Below, in pieces: positions 21,544 to 21,588 of a stretch of DNA of 21,588 bases. The stretch lies in the NCBI GenBank assembly GCA_937896835.1, contig CALBOJ010000131.1, positions 1-21,588 of the forward strand, given 5' to 3'. The notes below the pieces were generated by a model. The model worked only from the letters and a program-made list of their open reading frames with translations. It was not told the origin of the DNA and made no database searches. The translations under genes were made by a program, and so were the position numbers. Source of the stretch: an uncultured Collinsella sp. (lineage in GTDB: Bacteria; Actinomycetota; Coriobacteriia; Coriobacteriales; Coriobacteriaceae). Position 1 is the first letter of the stretch, and the number at the start of each line of letters is the position of its first letter.

Positions 21544-21588
21544 ACATGACGGAAACCTTGCCGCGTGCTTGACTGGAGGGTTTTAAAT

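Overview
The window looks like chromosomal DNA from a high-GC, Gram-positive gut actinobacterium of the class Coriobacteriia, most likely Collinsella or a close relative. This is an inference from gene content and style, not a database match. The supporting signs are high GC, strong AGGAGG-type ribosome binding sites, a class C sortase, a gatC-gatA-gatB operon with TAATG junctions, the order rplM-rpsI-glmM, the short Gram-positive form of NagB, and many palindromic intergenic repeats.

Layout, left to right. (1) 1-1583: the end of a winged-helix regulator-like gene overlaps an AbiEii-like nucleotidyltransferase gene, a pairing that resembles type IV toxin-antitoxin or abortive-infection modules. 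(2) 1695-2633: a lone class C sortase, followed by a repeat-rich spacer with a 19-bp fold-back element and three tandem 21-bp units. (3) 2958-6459: the GatCAB amidotransferase operon. (4) 6460-6778: a non-coding block holding a 147-nt cruciform-type element, a terminator and a 33-nt palindrome. (5) 6779-11479: an AraC-family regulator divergent from two half-size ABC exporter-fold proteins, an arrangement like ybtA-ybtP-ybtQ (siderophore or metal uptake). (6) 11675-14014: a small membrane protein and a P1B-like metal ATPase lacking CPC and CxxC motifs. (7) 14153-15018: an RHH antitoxin and PIN toxin pair with a well-formed promoter overlapped by repeated GTGCTAGC sites. (8) 15077-15511: an unrecognised minus-strand gene.

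(9) 15750-16113: tmRNA (ssrA) with a tag frame ending ALAA and a perfect terminator, followed by about 440 nt of non-coding DNA carrying two direct repeats that contain inverted copies of the tmRNA 3' end. (10) 16553-17431: a patatin-like lipase. (11) 17589-18430: rplM-rpsI with promoter, leader hairpin and terminator. (12) 18554-21461: glmM, a PTS EIIA protein and nagB, which link amino-sugar use, PTS transport and cell-wall precursor supply.

The two most interesting threads are a possible metal-homeostasis module at 6779-14014, whose two transcription units share a near-palindrome centred on AGCCATGGCT, and the nucleotidyltransferase pair at the left edge. All functional statements rest on motifs read by eye; no similarity search was run.
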